Shown one piece after another: positions 27,261-36,704 of a stretch of 64,000 bases of DNA (position 1 is its first letter; each line of letters begins with the position of its first letter). Position numbers and translations under genes: made by a program. The notes below the pieces were generated by a model that searched no databases, was not told where the DNA came from, and saw only the letters and a program-made list of their open reading frames with translations. Source of the DNA: CAZABC01 sp964483405 (GTDB lineage: Bacteria > Chloroflexota > Limnocylindria > Limnocylindrales > CSP1-4); assembly GCA_964483405.1 (NCBI GenBank), contig CAZABC010000008.1:1-64000 (forward strand), read 5' to 3'.

Positions 27261-27719
27261 TCAGTAGCCGAGCGCCGCCCAGGATGGACCGCCGGGTGCC
27301 TCGATGAGCTCGACGAGGACGCCGTGGCAGCTCTTCGGGTGGAGGAACGCGACCGGCCCCTCGGCGCCCTTGCGGGCCACCGTGTCGATGAGCTGGATGC
27401 CGTCGAGCTCCAGCCGGGTCAGGGCCTCCTCGATGTTCGTGACCTCGAAGCAGACGTGGTGGAAGCCCTCGCCCTTCGCCTCGAGGAAGCGGGCCACGCC
27501 GGTCGTGTCGTCGGTCGGGTGGACGAGCTCGACCTTGACCTCGCCGACCGGCAGGAAGGCGATCTCCACCCGGTCCGACGGGATCGGCATGACCGTCTCG
27601 AGCTCGAGCCCGAGCATGTCCCGCCAGAAGCCGAGGGCGGCATCCATGTCGCGGACCACGACGGCGATGTGGTGGATCTTCCCGAGGCGGCGGATGCGCT
27701 CCGGGACGGCGGCGTTCAT
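27261..27719 (-). CDS. mce: Methylmalonyl-CoA epimerase
   Basis: A 152-residue vicinal-oxygen-chelate fold enzyme that interconverts (S)- and (R)-methylmalonyl-CoA. Metal ligands are visible in 'KIHHIAVVVRDMDAALGFWRDMLGLELE', 'EGFHHVCFEVTNIEEAL' and 'FLHPKSCHGVLVELIEAPGG' (His, His, Glu). 'VKVELVHPTDDTTGVARFLEAKGEGFHH' is the family core. It is the last gene of the accC-accB-mcm-mce operon. Its ATG overlaps the stop of the small preceding gene (ATGA). Confidence 0.95.
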   Translation of the reverse strand: MNAAVPERIRRLGKIHHIAVVVRDMDAALGFWRDMLGLELETVMPIPSDRVEIAFLPVGEVKVELVHPTDDTTGVARFLEAKGEGFHHVCFEVTNIEEALTRLELDGIQLIDTVARKGAEGPVAFLHPKSCHGVLVELIEAPGGPSWAALGY

Positions 27720-27981
27720 CGGTATGGCTCCCTCCAGAGCGACCAGATCGGCGGCAGCGCGGCGACCGGGCGGACGACCTCGAGGGTCCGGAACCCGAGG
27801 CGCCCGTAGAAGGAGAGGGTACGCGGGTTCGTCGTCACGAACTCACCCGGGCCCGCGACGGCGGCGTCCGGGGGCACCCAGCAGCTGACCCAGGTCCCGT
27901 CGCCGGTCAGCCAGAAGGCGCCGTGGCCCACGAGCTGGCGGAGGTTCGGCGGCGCCGCATCGTCCGCGCCGGCCGATCCCA

Positions 27982-27982
<1 letters not shown>
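27716..27982 (-). pseudogene. Internally shortened GNAT acetyltransferase, 88 residues
   Basis: The C-terminal 40 residues, 'TTNPRTLSFYGRLGFRTLEVVRPVAALPPIWSLWREPYR', match the end of GNAT N-acetyltransferases (N-x-x-x-L-x-F-Y-x-x-L-G-F, then a terminal W-R-x-P). 'LTGDGTWVSCWVPPDA' resembles the early substrate strand of the same proteins. The roughly 100 residues between them, including the acetyl-CoA-binding loop, are missing, so it cannot be a normal acetyltransferase. Yet the frame is open and locked by overlaps at both ends: TGATG with mcm and ATGA with mce. It may be kept only as a translational bridge between those genes. I call it a remnant, but a small working protein is not excluded. 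Confidence 0.6.
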
Positions 27983-29652
<1,670 letters not shown>

Positions 29653-29662
29653 GGCCGACAGC

Positions 29663-30454
29663 CTACTCGATGACGAGCAGCAGGTCGCCGACCTCGATGT
29701 TCGTCCCGGGAGCCACCGCCACCTTCCGGATCGTCCCGTCGCGGGGCGCCCGGAGCTCGTTCTGCATCTTCATCGCCTCGACGACGAGGACCTGCTGGCC
29801 GGCCGTCACCGCGTCGCCGGGCGAGATCGAGACCGCGACGACCCTGCCCGGGATGATCGCCCGGACCTCCGTCGGTCCACCGGCCGCGCTGGCCTGCCGG
29901 CCGCTCCTGGCCCGCTCGCGCAGCGACGCCCGGCGCTCGGGCTCGAGCTCGACCTCGATCCGCCAGCCGTCGACGACGATCTCGCGGCGGGTCAGGCCCT
30001 CGGGTCCGACGACCGGCGCGTCGGTGAAGACCACCCGGTGGCGGACGCGGTGGCTTCCCTCCCCGACGAGGAGGGTCGCCCGCCGCGGCCCGCGCCGGAC
30101 GAGGCCGGCGGCGAGCGGCTCGCCGTCGACGAGCCAGGTCGGGATCGCCGCGGCCGATTCCGCGGCCGCGCCGGCCGGCGGCACGGCGGTCGCTCCACCG
30201 GGCCCCGGCGTTGACCGGCCATCGGGGCCGAACGGTGCGTCGGCGGGCATCGGCGGCGCCCCGCCGAGCAGCCCCGAGCCGGCGAGCGAGTCGCGGATCG
30301 GCGCCAGCGGCACCGGCGGCGGCGCGACGACGATGGCCGGCTCGTCGGCCAGCCGCGACACCCGGCCGAGCCCGACCCGGATCGCCCGCGGGTCGACCGG
30401 CGGCTGCGTCGCGCGGCCGTCGGCGGCCCGCGCCTCGAGCGTCACGTCGGCCAT
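29663..30454 (-). CDS. Biotin carboxyl carrier protein of an acyl-CoA carboxylase
   Basis: A 263-residue protein whose C-terminal 75 residues form a biotinyl domain, with the biotin-accepting lysine in EAMKMQNEL ('GQQVLVVEAMKMQNELRAPRDGTIRKVAVAPGTNIEVGDLLLVIE'). The region before it ('HRVRHRVVFTDAPVVGPEGLTRREIVVDGWRIEVELEPERRASLRERA') resembles the linker domain of propionyl-CoA carboxylase alpha chains. The first 115 residues are low-complexity Pro/Ala. ATG at 30454 is chosen because GGGAGGG lies just upstream; it overlaps the accC stop by 13 bases. It carries carboxybiotin between AccC and the carboxyltransferase. Confidence 0.9.
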   Translation of the reverse strand: MADVTLEARAADGRATQPPVDPRAIRVGLGRVSRLADEPAIVVAPPPVPLAPIRDSLAGSGLLGGAPPMPADAPFGPDGRSTPGPGGATAVPPAGAAAESAAAIPTWLVDGEPLAAGLVRRGPRRATLLVGEGSHRVRHRVVFTDAPVVGPEGLTRREIVVDGWRIEVELEPERRASLRERARSGRQASAAGGPTEVRAIIPGRVVAVSISPGDAVTAGQQVLVVEAMKMQNELRAPRDGTIRKVAVAPGTNIEVGDLLLVIE

Positions 30455-32097
30455 CGATCCCTCCCCGCGACGCGACCCGCGCGTCGCCATGCCGAGCCCC
30501 GGACCCCCGGGGTGTCGACGGCGGCTCGGGGCGCCGGCGGCGCGGCTCCCGGTGATCGGTCGAGCGGGGCCGTCCCGTTGCCGTTGACGCCGACCGGACC
30601 GGCCGTCCGGATCGAGGCGGCGCGGTGGCCATCGCCAGCGCCCGCGGCGACCTCGAGGATCTCGAGGGCGGCGGCCAGCTGGGCGGCCCGGGCGGCCCGG
30701 GCGTGGGCCGCGCCGCCGTCCCAGTGCTCGCCGACGTAGCCGGTCGAGAGCCGGCCGGCGATGAAGTCGGGCTCGTCCGCGACGAAGCGGTGGAACGGCA
30801 CGGTCGTCTGGATCCCGCCGACCTCCATCTCGTCGAGCGCCCGTCGGAGCCGGGCGATTGCCGCCGGCCGGTCACCGGCGTGGACCATCAGCTTGGCGAT
30901 CAGGTTGTCGTACTCGGGCGGGACCCGGTCGCCGGGCTCGATCGCGGTGTCGACCCGGACCCCGGGGCCGGCCGGCAGGACCCAGCGGGTCACCCGGCCG
31001 GGCGTCGGTGCGAATGCCCGGGCCGGATCCTCGGCGCTGACCCGGACCTCGATCGCGTGGCCGGACGGCTCGGCGGCACGGCCCGCGGCCGCCCGCGCCT
31101 CGGCCGAGAGCGGCTCCCCCGCCGCGAGCCGGAACTGCTCGCGGACGATGTCGAGGCCGCTGACCAGCTCGGTCACCCCGTGCTCGACCTGGAGCCTGGT
31201 GTTGACCTCGAGGAAGTAGAACCGCTCGCCGTCGAAGAGGAACTCGCAGGTCGCGGCATTCCGGAGCCCGGCCGCCGCGGTGACCCTGACCGCCAGCTCG
31301 TGGAGGTGGCGGCGCTGGTCGGTCGTCAGGCCGGGTGCGGGCGCCTCCTCGATCAGCTTCTGGTGACGACGCTGGATCGAGCAATCGCGCTCGCCGAGGG
31401 CGACGACGGTCCCCTCGGCATCGCCGAGGAGCTGGACCTCGATGTGCCGGGCCGGCTGGATGACCTTCTCCAGATAGACCGAGCCGTCGCCGAACGCCGA
31501 CGCGGCCTCGGACGACCCGGCGACGAGGGCCGCGGCGAGGTCCTCCTCGCGCTCGACCCGGCGCATGCCCCGGCCGCCGCCGCCCGCGGCCGCCTTGACC
31601 ATCACCGGGAAGCCGATCCCGCGGGCGATCTCGCGGATCGCCTCGACCTGGCCCGGCCGATCGACCCGGATCGGGTCGAGCGTCCCGGGTACGGCCGGCA
31701 CATCGACCGACGCGGCGGTCCGCCGGGCGGCGAGCTTGTCGCCGAGCGCCTCGATCGACCACGACGGCGGACCGACGAAGACGATCCCGGCGTCCTCGCA
31801 GGCCTTCGCGAATGCGGCTCGCTCGGCCAGGAAGCCATAGCCCGGGTGGACGGCCCTGGCGCCCGTCGCGAGGGCGGCCTCGACGACCCGGTCGATCCGT
31901 AAGTAGCTCTCGGTCGGCGCCGGCGGGCCGATCCGGACGGCGACATCGGCGAGCCGGACATGGGTCGCCTCCGTGTCCGAGTCGCTGTAGACCGCGACCG
32001 CCTCCATCCCCAGCTCGTGGCAGGCCCGGATGATCCGGACCGCGATCTCGCCGCGGTTGGCGACGAGCACGCGGTCGAAGGGGCGGCGGTCGGTCAT
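30442..32097 (-). CDS. Biotin carboxylase subunit of an acyl-CoA carboxylase
   Basis: A 551-residue ATP-grasp enzyme that carboxylates biotin. Visible are 'RVLVANRGEIAVRIIRACHELGMEAVAVYSDSD' and 'HPGYGFLAERAAFAKAC'. The ATP-grasp loop is 'VMVKAAAGGGGRGMRRV', followed by 'IQRRHQKLIEEAPAP' and the catalytic 'YFLEVNTRLQVEHGVTELVSGLDIVREQF'. The core ends near residue 455; the last 90 residues are Ala/Gly/Pro-rich and unrecognised. It begins the accC-accB-mcm-mce operon, 20 bases downstream of an 18-bp palindrome. Substrate specificity is set by the carboxyltransferase (pccB-like, next gene). Confidence 0.93.
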   Translation of the reverse strand: MTDRRPFDRVLVANRGEIAVRIIRACHELGMEAVAVYSDSDTEATHVRLADVAVRIGPPAPTESYLRIDRVVEAALATGARAVHPGYGFLAERAAFAKACEDAGIVFVGPPSWSIEALGDKLAARRTAASVDVPAVPGTLDPIRVDRPGQVEAIREIARGIGFPVMVKAAAGGGGRGMRRVEREEDLAAALVAGSSEAASAFGDGSVYLEKVIQPARHIEVQLLGDAEGTVVALGERDCSIQRRHQKLIEEAPAPGLTTDQRRHLHELAVRVTAAAGLRNAATCEFLFDGERFYFLEVNTRLQVEHGVTELVSGLDIVREQFRLAAGEPLSAEARAAAGRAAEPSGHAIEVRVSAEDPARAFAPTPGRVTRWVLPAGPGVRVDTAIEPGDRVPPEYDNLIAKLMVHAGDRPAAIARLRRALDEMEVGGIQTTVPFHRFVADEPDFIAGRLSTGYVGEHWDGGAAHARAARAAQLAAALEILEVAAGAGDGHRAASIRTAGPVGVNGNGTAPLDRSPGAAPPAPRAAVDTPGVRGSAWRRAGRVAGRDRWPT

Positions 32098-32116
32098 CGG
32101 CCGGAACCCGCTCGGG

Positions 32117-32134
32117 CGTCTTTGCGCAAAGACG
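32117..32134. promoter_or_regulatory. 18-bp palindrome upstream of accC
   Basis: CGTCTTTGCGCAAAGACG is a perfect 18-bp palindrome placed 20 bases before the biotin carboxylase start and 51 bases after the end of pccB. A close copy precedes pccB (33819-33834). It resembles, without matching, the TTTGCAAA-type sites of short-chain acyl-CoA responsive regulators (RamB, PccR). An operator that ties the carboxylase genes to a shared regulator is the simplest reading. Confidence 0.6.
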
Positions 32135-32184
32135 TCCGCGGCTCGTACCGCGCCCGCGTCGCGCCGGTCACGGCGGGTCGCTGG

Positions 32185-33741
32185 TCAGAGCGGGATGTTG
32201 CCATGCTTCTTCGGTGGGTTCGTGTCCTTCTTGTCGGCGAGGACCTCGAGGCCGCGGATGAGGCGCGGGCGCGTCTCGGACGGGAGGATCACCTCGTCGA
32301 TGTAGCCGCGGCCGGCGGCGATGTACGGATTGGCGAACTCTGCCTCGTACTCGGCGACGAGCCGGTCCTGCTCGGCGGCCGGGTCGTCGGCCTTGGTGAT
32401 GGCGTCCTTGAAGATGATGTTCACCGCGCCGGCGGCTCCCATCACCGCGATCTCGGCCGTCGGCCAGGCGAAGTTCAGGTCGCCGCGGACATGCTTGCTG
32501 CTCATGACGTCGTACGCCCCGCCGTACGCCTTGCGGGTGATGACGGCGAGCTTCGGGACGGTCGCCTCGCAGTACGCGTAGAGCAGCTTCGCTCCGTGGC
32601 GGATGATCCCGCCGTGCTCCTGGTTGACGCCGGGCATGAAGCCGGGCACGTCGACGAACGTGACGAGCGGGACGTTGAACGCGTCGCAGGTCCGGACGAA
32701 CCGGGCGCCCTTGACCGACGAGTCGATGTCGAGGGCGCCGGCGAGGATCGCCGGCTGCTGGGCGACGATCCCGACGCTCCGGCCCCCGAGACGGGCGAAG
32801 CCGACGATGAGGTTCGCTGCCCAGCCGGGCTGGATCTCGAGGAAGTCGCCATCGTCGACGACATGGCGGATCACGTCCTTCATGTCGTACGGCTTCTGCG
32901 GGTCGTCGGGCACGATGCGGTCGAGCTCGGGATCCATCCGGTCCGCCGGGTCCCGGCACTCGACGATCGGTGGATCCTCGAGGTTGTTCTGCGGGAGATG
33001 CGACAGCAGTCGTCGGACGTAGTCGAGGCTCTCAGCCTCGTCCCGCGCGGCGATGTGGGCGACGCCGCTCTTGGTCGTGTGCGTCGTCGCGCCGCCGAGG
33101 TACTCCGAATCGACCTCCTCGTGGGTCACCGTCTTCACGACGTTCGGACCGGTCACGAACATGTAGCTCGTGCCCTCGACCATGATCGTGAAGTCGGTGA
33201 TGGCGGGCGAGTAGACGGCACCGCCGGCGCACGGACCCATGATCACCGAGATCTGGGGGACGACGCCCGAGGCGAGGACGTTGCGGGTGAAGATCCAGGC
33301 ATAGCCGGCGAGCGACGCGACGCCCTCCTGGATGCGCGCGCCGCCGGAGTCGTTGAGCCCGATGACCGGGGCGCCGACCTTCATCGCCAGGTCCATGATC
33401 TTGCAGATCTTGTCGGCGTACGTCTCGGACAGCGACCCGCCGAAGACGGTGAAGTCCTGGCTGAAGACGAAGACGAGGCGGCCGTCGATCGTGCCGTGGC
33501 CGGTGACGACGCCGTCGCCGAGGAAGTGCTGCTTGTCGAGCCCGAACTCCTTCGCCCGATGGACGACGAACGCGTCGAGCTCCTGGAACGAGCCCGGGTC
33601 GAGCAGCAGGTCGATCCGCTCACGCGCGGTCAGCTTGCCCCAGGCATGCTGGCGCTCGATCCGGACCGGGCCGCCGCCGAGCTGGGCCTCGCCGCGCATC
33701 CGCTGGAGCCGGGCGATCCGATCGTCGTTGCTCGTGGGCAC
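32185..33741 (-). CDS. Acyl-CoA (propionyl-CoA) carboxyltransferase subunit
   Basis: A 518-residue crotonase-fold carboxyltransferase, the PccB/MmdA/AccD5 type that moves carboxyl from biotin to propionyl- or methylmalonyl-CoA. The N-terminal half has 'KLTARERIDLLLDPGSFQELDAFVVHRAKEFGLDKQHFLGDGVVTGHGTIDGRLVFVFSQDFTVFGGSLSE' and the oxyanion 'GPCAGGAVYSPAITDF'. The second half has 'FVDVPGFMPGVNQEHGGIIRHGAKLLYAY' and 'SSKHVRGDLNFAWPTAEIAVMGAAGAVNIIF'. The stretch typing PccB ('GGIIRHGAKLLYAY') is present. GTG at 33741 follows AAGGAAGGAG. An upstream palindrome (33819-33834) lies in its leader. Confidence 0.94.
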   Translation of the reverse strand: MPTSNDDRIARLQRMRGEAQLGGGPVRIERQHAWGKLTARERIDLLLDPGSFQELDAFVVHRAKEFGLDKQHFLGDGVVTGHGTIDGRLVFVFSQDFTVFGGSLSETYADKICKIMDLAMKVGAPVIGLNDSGGARIQEGVASLAGYAWIFTRNVLASGVVPQISVIMGPCAGGAVYSPAITDFTIMVEGTSYMFVTGPNVVKTVTHEEVDSEYLGGATTHTTKSGVAHIAARDEAESLDYVRRLLSHLPQNNLEDPPIVECRDPADRMDPELDRIVPDDPQKPYDMKDVIRHVVDDGDFLEIQPGWAANLIVGFARLGGRSVGIVAQQPAILAGALDIDSSVKGARFVRTCDAFNVPLVTFVDVPGFMPGVNQEHGGIIRHGAKLLYAYCEATVPKLAVITRKAYGGAYDVMSSKHVRGDLNFAWPTAEIAVMGAAGAVNIIFKDAITKADDPAAEQDRLVAEYEAEFANPYIAAGRGYIDEVILPSETRPRLIRGLEVLADKKDTNPPKKHGNIPL

Positions 33742-33818
33742 GGGCTGGGGCTCCTTCCTTGCCGCGGCGATGGTGACCCCGGTCGGCGCCGAGCGGCGGA
33801 CGTCGCCGGGCGGCGAAC

Positions 33819-33834
33819 GTCTTTGCGCAAGGAC
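33819..33834. promoter_or_regulatory. Palindrome upstream of pccB
   Basis: GTCTTTGCGCAAGGAC is the same palindrome as at 32118-32133 with one change (AAAG to AAGG), 78 bases before the pccB start codon. On the gene's own strand the similarity continues into the flank (GACGTTCGCCGC against GACGTCCGCGGC), so the two sites seem to be copies of one element. Confidence 0.6.
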
Positions 33835-33989
33835 ACATCCCTGGTCGGCTTCCATCATAGGCAGGTCCGCCATCCCTCCCCCGTGTCCGTCGGCCGGACC
33901 GGCGAGGGCCGGAGGTCATCGCGCCGGTCCGCCCGGCAGGGACGCGGGCGCTCCGGAGGGCTCCCGGGCCACCGCCCGGGGCTCGACGA

Positions 33990-34032
33990 CTATCCACAGG
34001 TTTCGTGCACAACTCGCGTCGGCTGTGGATAA
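33990..34032. promoter_or_regulatory. Two inverted DnaA boxes upstream of parAB
   Basis: CTATCCACA (33990-33998) and TGTGGATAA (34024-34032, the exact reverse complement of TTATCCACA) face each other with a 25-base spacer containing GTGCAC. They lie in the 406-base gap (33742-34147) between pccB and parA. parAB genes are usually near the replication origin, so this may be an oriC-proximal DnaA-binding region or a DnaA-controlled promoter. An AT-rich unwinding element is not visible. Confidence 0.5.
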
Positions 34033-34038
34033 CCCGGG

Positions 34039-34068
34039 CTGTCAGTCCGATGGCACCTGCGGTAGGAT
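34039..34068 (+). promoter_or_regulatory. Candidate parAB promoter
   Basis: CTGTCA (34039-34044), an 18-base spacer and TAGGAT (34063-34068) each match four of six consensus bases. The -10 is identical to that of mraZ. The second DnaA box ends seven bases before the -35, so DnaA could influence this promoter. The leader would be about 73 bases. Confidence 0.45.
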
Positions 34069-34147
34069 TGGCGCCCGCCACGCGCCGTCCGTCGGAGCCG
34101 GAGCGATCGTTCCAGTCACGCTGTCGCCAGGATCGAGGTGCGAAACC

Positions 34148-34921
34148 GTGTCGATCGTCATCGCGATCGCCAACCAGAAGGGCGGTGTCGGCAAGACGAC
34201 GACCGCGATCAACCTCGCCGGCGCGCTCGCCGAAAACGGCTACCGCGTCCTGTGCATCGACATGGACCCGCAGGCGAACCTGACGGCGGGCCTCGGCGTC
34301 AACCCGAACACCGTCGAGCGCTCCATGGCCGACGTCCTGTCCGACGGGCGCTCGTCGCTCGCCGACGTCATCCACCCGACGGAGACCGAGCGCGTCGACG
34401 TCGCGCCGGCGACGATCGACCTCGCGTCGACCGAGGGCGAGCTGTTCACGATGCTCGGTCGCGAGACGGTGCTCCGCGACGCGCTGTCGGGCGGCGCCGA
34501 GGAGTCCTACGACTACATCCTCATCGACTGCCCGCCGAACCTCGGGCTGCTGACGGTCAACGGCCTCACCGCCGCCAACGGGGTCATCATCCCGGTCCAG
34601 ACGCAGTACTACGCGATGAAGGGCCTGACGAACCTCGTCAAGGTGATCAACACGATCAGGCTCAAGCTCAACCGGGACCTGCGGATCCTCGGTCTGCTGC
34701 CGACGTTCTACGACGGTCGGACGAACCTCGCTCGCGATATGCTCGACGAGCTCCGCATCATCGGCGACCACCACGTATTCGACACGATCGTCCGAACGAC
34801 CGTCAAGCTCGGCGAGGCGCCACTCGCCGGTCGACCGATCACGACGTACGCCAGCCACTCCGAGGCGGCACGGGCGTACCGCGAGCTCGCCCGGGAGGTG
34901 ATCGAACTTGGCCAGGCCTGA
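34148..34921 (+). CDS. parA: Chromosome partitioning ATPase ParA
   Basis: A 257-residue Walker-type ATPase (ParA/Soj family) that positions the origin region by ATP-dependent DNA binding. The deviant Walker A 'NQKGGVGKTTTAINLA' (residues 9-24, KGGVGKTT), 'VLCIDMDPQANLTAGLG', 'YDYILIDCPPNLGLLTVNGL' and 'VIIPVQTQYYAMKGLTNL' are all intact. It lacks an N-terminal HTH, as expected of chromosomal ParA. GTG at 34148 has GAGGTG eight bases upstream. It overlaps parB by 14 bases. Confidence 0.96.
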   Translation: MSIVIAIANQKGGVGKTTTAINLAGALAENGYRVLCIDMDPQANLTAGLGVNPNTVERSMADVLSDGRSSLADVIHPTETERVDVAPATIDLASTEGELFTMLGRETVLRDALSGGAEESYDYILIDCPPNLGLLTVNGLTAANGVIIPVQTQYYAMKGLTNLVKVINTIRLKLNRDLRILGLLPTFYDGRTNLARDMLDELRIIGDHHVFDTIVRTTVKLGEAPLAGRPITTYASHSEAARAYRELAREVIELGQA

Positions 34922-35936
34922 TTTCCGCGCCGCCGCCGCGCGGCGGCTGTCCGAGGACCGTGAGCTCCCGCCCGCGATCCTGAGCCTCCTCTCGCCCGAG
35001 GCGACCGGCCGGTCGCAGGGCGTCCGCGTCATCCCGATCGACCGGATCGAGCCGAACCCGGAGAACCCGCGGCTCGAGATCGACGAGGCCGCGCTGGCGG
35101 ACCTCGCGGCGTCGATCCGGGAGCACGGCGTCCTCCAGCCGATCCTGGTTCGACCGGTCGGCCCCGCGCGCTACCAGCTGATCGCCGGCGAGCGCCGCTG
35201 GCGCGCGTCGCGGGTCGCCGGCGTCGACACGATCCCCGCGCTCATCGACGAGATCGACGACGACACGGCGCTCGAGATCTCGATCATCGAGAACCTCCAG
35301 CGCGAGGATCTCTCGCCGCTCGACGAAGCGGTGATGTACGACCGGATGATCAGGGACCACGGGTACAGCGTCCGCCGACTCGCCCAGAAGCTCGGCAAGG
35401 ACAAGGGCTATCTCGAGAACCGGCTCCGCCTGGCCGACGCGCCGGACGAGGTCAAGCAGCTGGTGTCCGTGCGCAAAGACACCCTCTCCCACGCCTACGA
35501 GCTGATGAAGGTCGAGGACCCGCGGAAGCGCCGCCGACTCGCCGCCCAGGTCGCCAGCGGCGAGCTGTCGCTGGTCAAGCTCAAGGAGCGCATCGAGGGC
35601 CGTCGCCGGAAGGCGCCGCTCGAAGTCGAGGCCGAGACCGCGACGCTCGGTCTCGACGCAGATGCCGGCGCCGACGACGTCGCGGCCGAGGCGGCCGCCG
35701 CCTGGACCGGGACGCCGCGGACCGCCGGGCCGATCGGCGACGACTCGCTCGTCGCCGCGAAGCAGTCGCTCGCCGAGGCGATCGAGTCGCTCCACGACGT
35801 CCTCCGGAACGAGGGGGCGGTCGACGCGATCAGCTCGGTCGACCGGGCCAACCTCGCCAAGTACCTGACGATCGCGAAGCTCCGGCTGGAGAACGCGATC
35901 GCGATGGTCCGGAGCGCCGAGCCCCGCGAGCAGTAG
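34908..35936 (+). CDS. parB: Chromosome partitioning protein ParB
   Basis: A 342-residue CTP-dependent DNA clamp that loads at parS. The ParB/Srx domain has 'IPIDRIEPNPENPRLEIDEAALADLAASIREHGVLQPILVRP' and the CTP-binding GERRWRAS at residues 94-101, followed by 'IIENLQREDLSPLDEA'. A helix-turn-helix lies in 'YSVRRLAQKLGKDKGYLENRLRLADAPDEV', then an acidic linker and a C-terminal dimerisation region. The start is TTG at 34908 with a strong GGAGGTGA upstream. An obvious parS was not found in this window. Confidence 0.94.
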   Translation: MARPDFRAAAARRLSEDRELPPAILSLLSPEATGRSQGVRVIPIDRIEPNPENPRLEIDEAALADLAASIREHGVLQPILVRPVGPARYQLIAGERRWRASRVAGVDTIPALIDEIDDDTALEISIIENLQREDLSPLDEAVMYDRMIRDHGYSVRRLAQKLGKDKGYLENRLRLADAPDEVKQLVSVRKDTLSHAYELMKVEDPRKRRRLAAQVASGELSLVKLKERIEGRRRKAPLEVEAETATLGLDADAGADDVAAEAAAAWTGTPRTAGPIGDDSLVAAKQSLAEAIESLHDVLRNEGAVDAISSVDRANLAKYLTIAKLRLENAIAMVRSAEPREQ

Positions 35937-35957
35937 GCTTCCCTCCCCCGGGCACTC

Positions 35958-35986
35958 GAACGCCGGCGCCGATGGCGCCGGCGTTC
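35958..35986 (+). terminator. Strong hairpin after parB
   Basis: GAACGCCGGCGCC and its exact complement form a 13-bp stem with a three-base GAT loop, 22 bases after the parB stop. It also faces the minus-strand gene ending at 36036, so it could serve both. The run after it is only weakly T-rich. Confidence 0.7.
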
Positions 35987-36035
35987 TGCGTCTCGGGGGT
36001 CTCCGGGGCGGATCGCGGCCGGCCCGGACCTGGGG

Positions 36036-36533
36036 TCAGGGCTTGGTCTTGTCGGGCTTGCCGGCTCCCTCGGGCTTGCCGGCTCCCTCGGGCTTGCCGG
36101 CTCCCTCGGGCTTGGGGTTCTGCGCCCGGCCGCCGGCGGCGACGACCTCGTCCGACGCGGGCTCGCCGACCTCGGCCAGGCCCCGGGCGACGGCCGAGAC
36201 GTAGGCGCCGTGGTTCGCCCAGCCGGCAGGGGTCTCGCCCTCGGCGGCCTCGGAGACCATCGCGCCGTGCTCGCCCTCGGCGGCGGAGTCCTCGTCGGCG
36301 TCGACGTCGGTGTCGACCTCGTCATCGACGTCGGTGTCGTCATCGACGTCGGCCTCCGGCTCCTCCTCGGCGGGCGGCGCGGGCAGGTTCGCGGGAACGG
36401 TCCGCCCGCTCGCGTCGGCGGCACGATCGAGGCCCCCGGACGCGGCCTCCGGCAGCGCTCGGGCGGCGAAGACGGCGCCAGCCGAGAGGGCGAGTGCGAC
36501 CAGCGCGATGAGGATGCCTCGGATCCGTCGCAT
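36036..36533 (-). CDS. Secreted acidic repeat protein, unknown
   Basis: A 165-residue protein with a signal peptide (MRRIRGILIALVALALSAG, cleavage probably after VFA). The mature protein has an Asp-rich stretch alternating with Val/Thr ('EADVDDDTDVDDEVDTDVDADED', about residues 66-88), a middle part 'HGAMVSEAAEGETPAGWANHGAYVSAVARGLAEVG' and a C-terminal tandem PEGAGK repeat. The Asp pattern could bind calcium, though a dockerin or RTX motif is not evident. ATG at 36533 is supported by GGAGG ten bases upstream. The 'NHGAYVSAVA' part resembles a small motif seen in other secreted proteins of unknown role. It ends at the parB hairpin. Confidence 0.7.
   Translation of the reverse strand: MRRIRGILIALVALALSAGAVFAARALPEAASGGLDRAADASGRTVPANLPAPPAEEEPEADVDDDTDVDDEVDTDVDADEDSAAEGEHGAMVSEAAEGETPAGWANHGAYVSAVARGLAEVGEPASDEVVAAGGRAQNPKPEGAGKPEGAGKPEGAGKPDKTKP
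36061..36114. repeat. Three tandem 18-bp repeats in a coding sequence
   Basis: CCGGCTCCCTCGGGCTTG occurs three times in a row (36061, 36079 and 36097). On the minus strand it encodes KPEGAG in the C-terminus of the secreted acidic protein. Being in frame, changes in copy number would only lengthen or shorten the tail. Confidence 0.8.
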
Positions 36534-36704
36534 GATGGGAGCCTCCGTGGGTGGGTCGGTTCGGGTCGGCGGTGGCGGTCGGGTCGGTAGTCTCGCACAG
36601 GACAACGACGGAAGGGCAGGGTCGTTAGGCGGCCGAAGGTCCCGCCGCCCGGTGGCCGAGGGTCCGGTGCGGCGACGCGCCGGGGTGCCGCGCCGGGGTG
36701 CCGC

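Noticed and set aside
35465..35485. A third TTTGCGCAAA-like palindrome inside parB
   Set aside because: Only half matches (TGTCCGTGCGCAAAGACA), and the bases encode conserved ParB residues VRKDT, so chance is the simpler reading.
36061..36114. CRISPR-like short repeats
   Set aside because: The units are directly tandem without spacers and encode protein; no cas gene is present. No CRISPR array was seen in the window.
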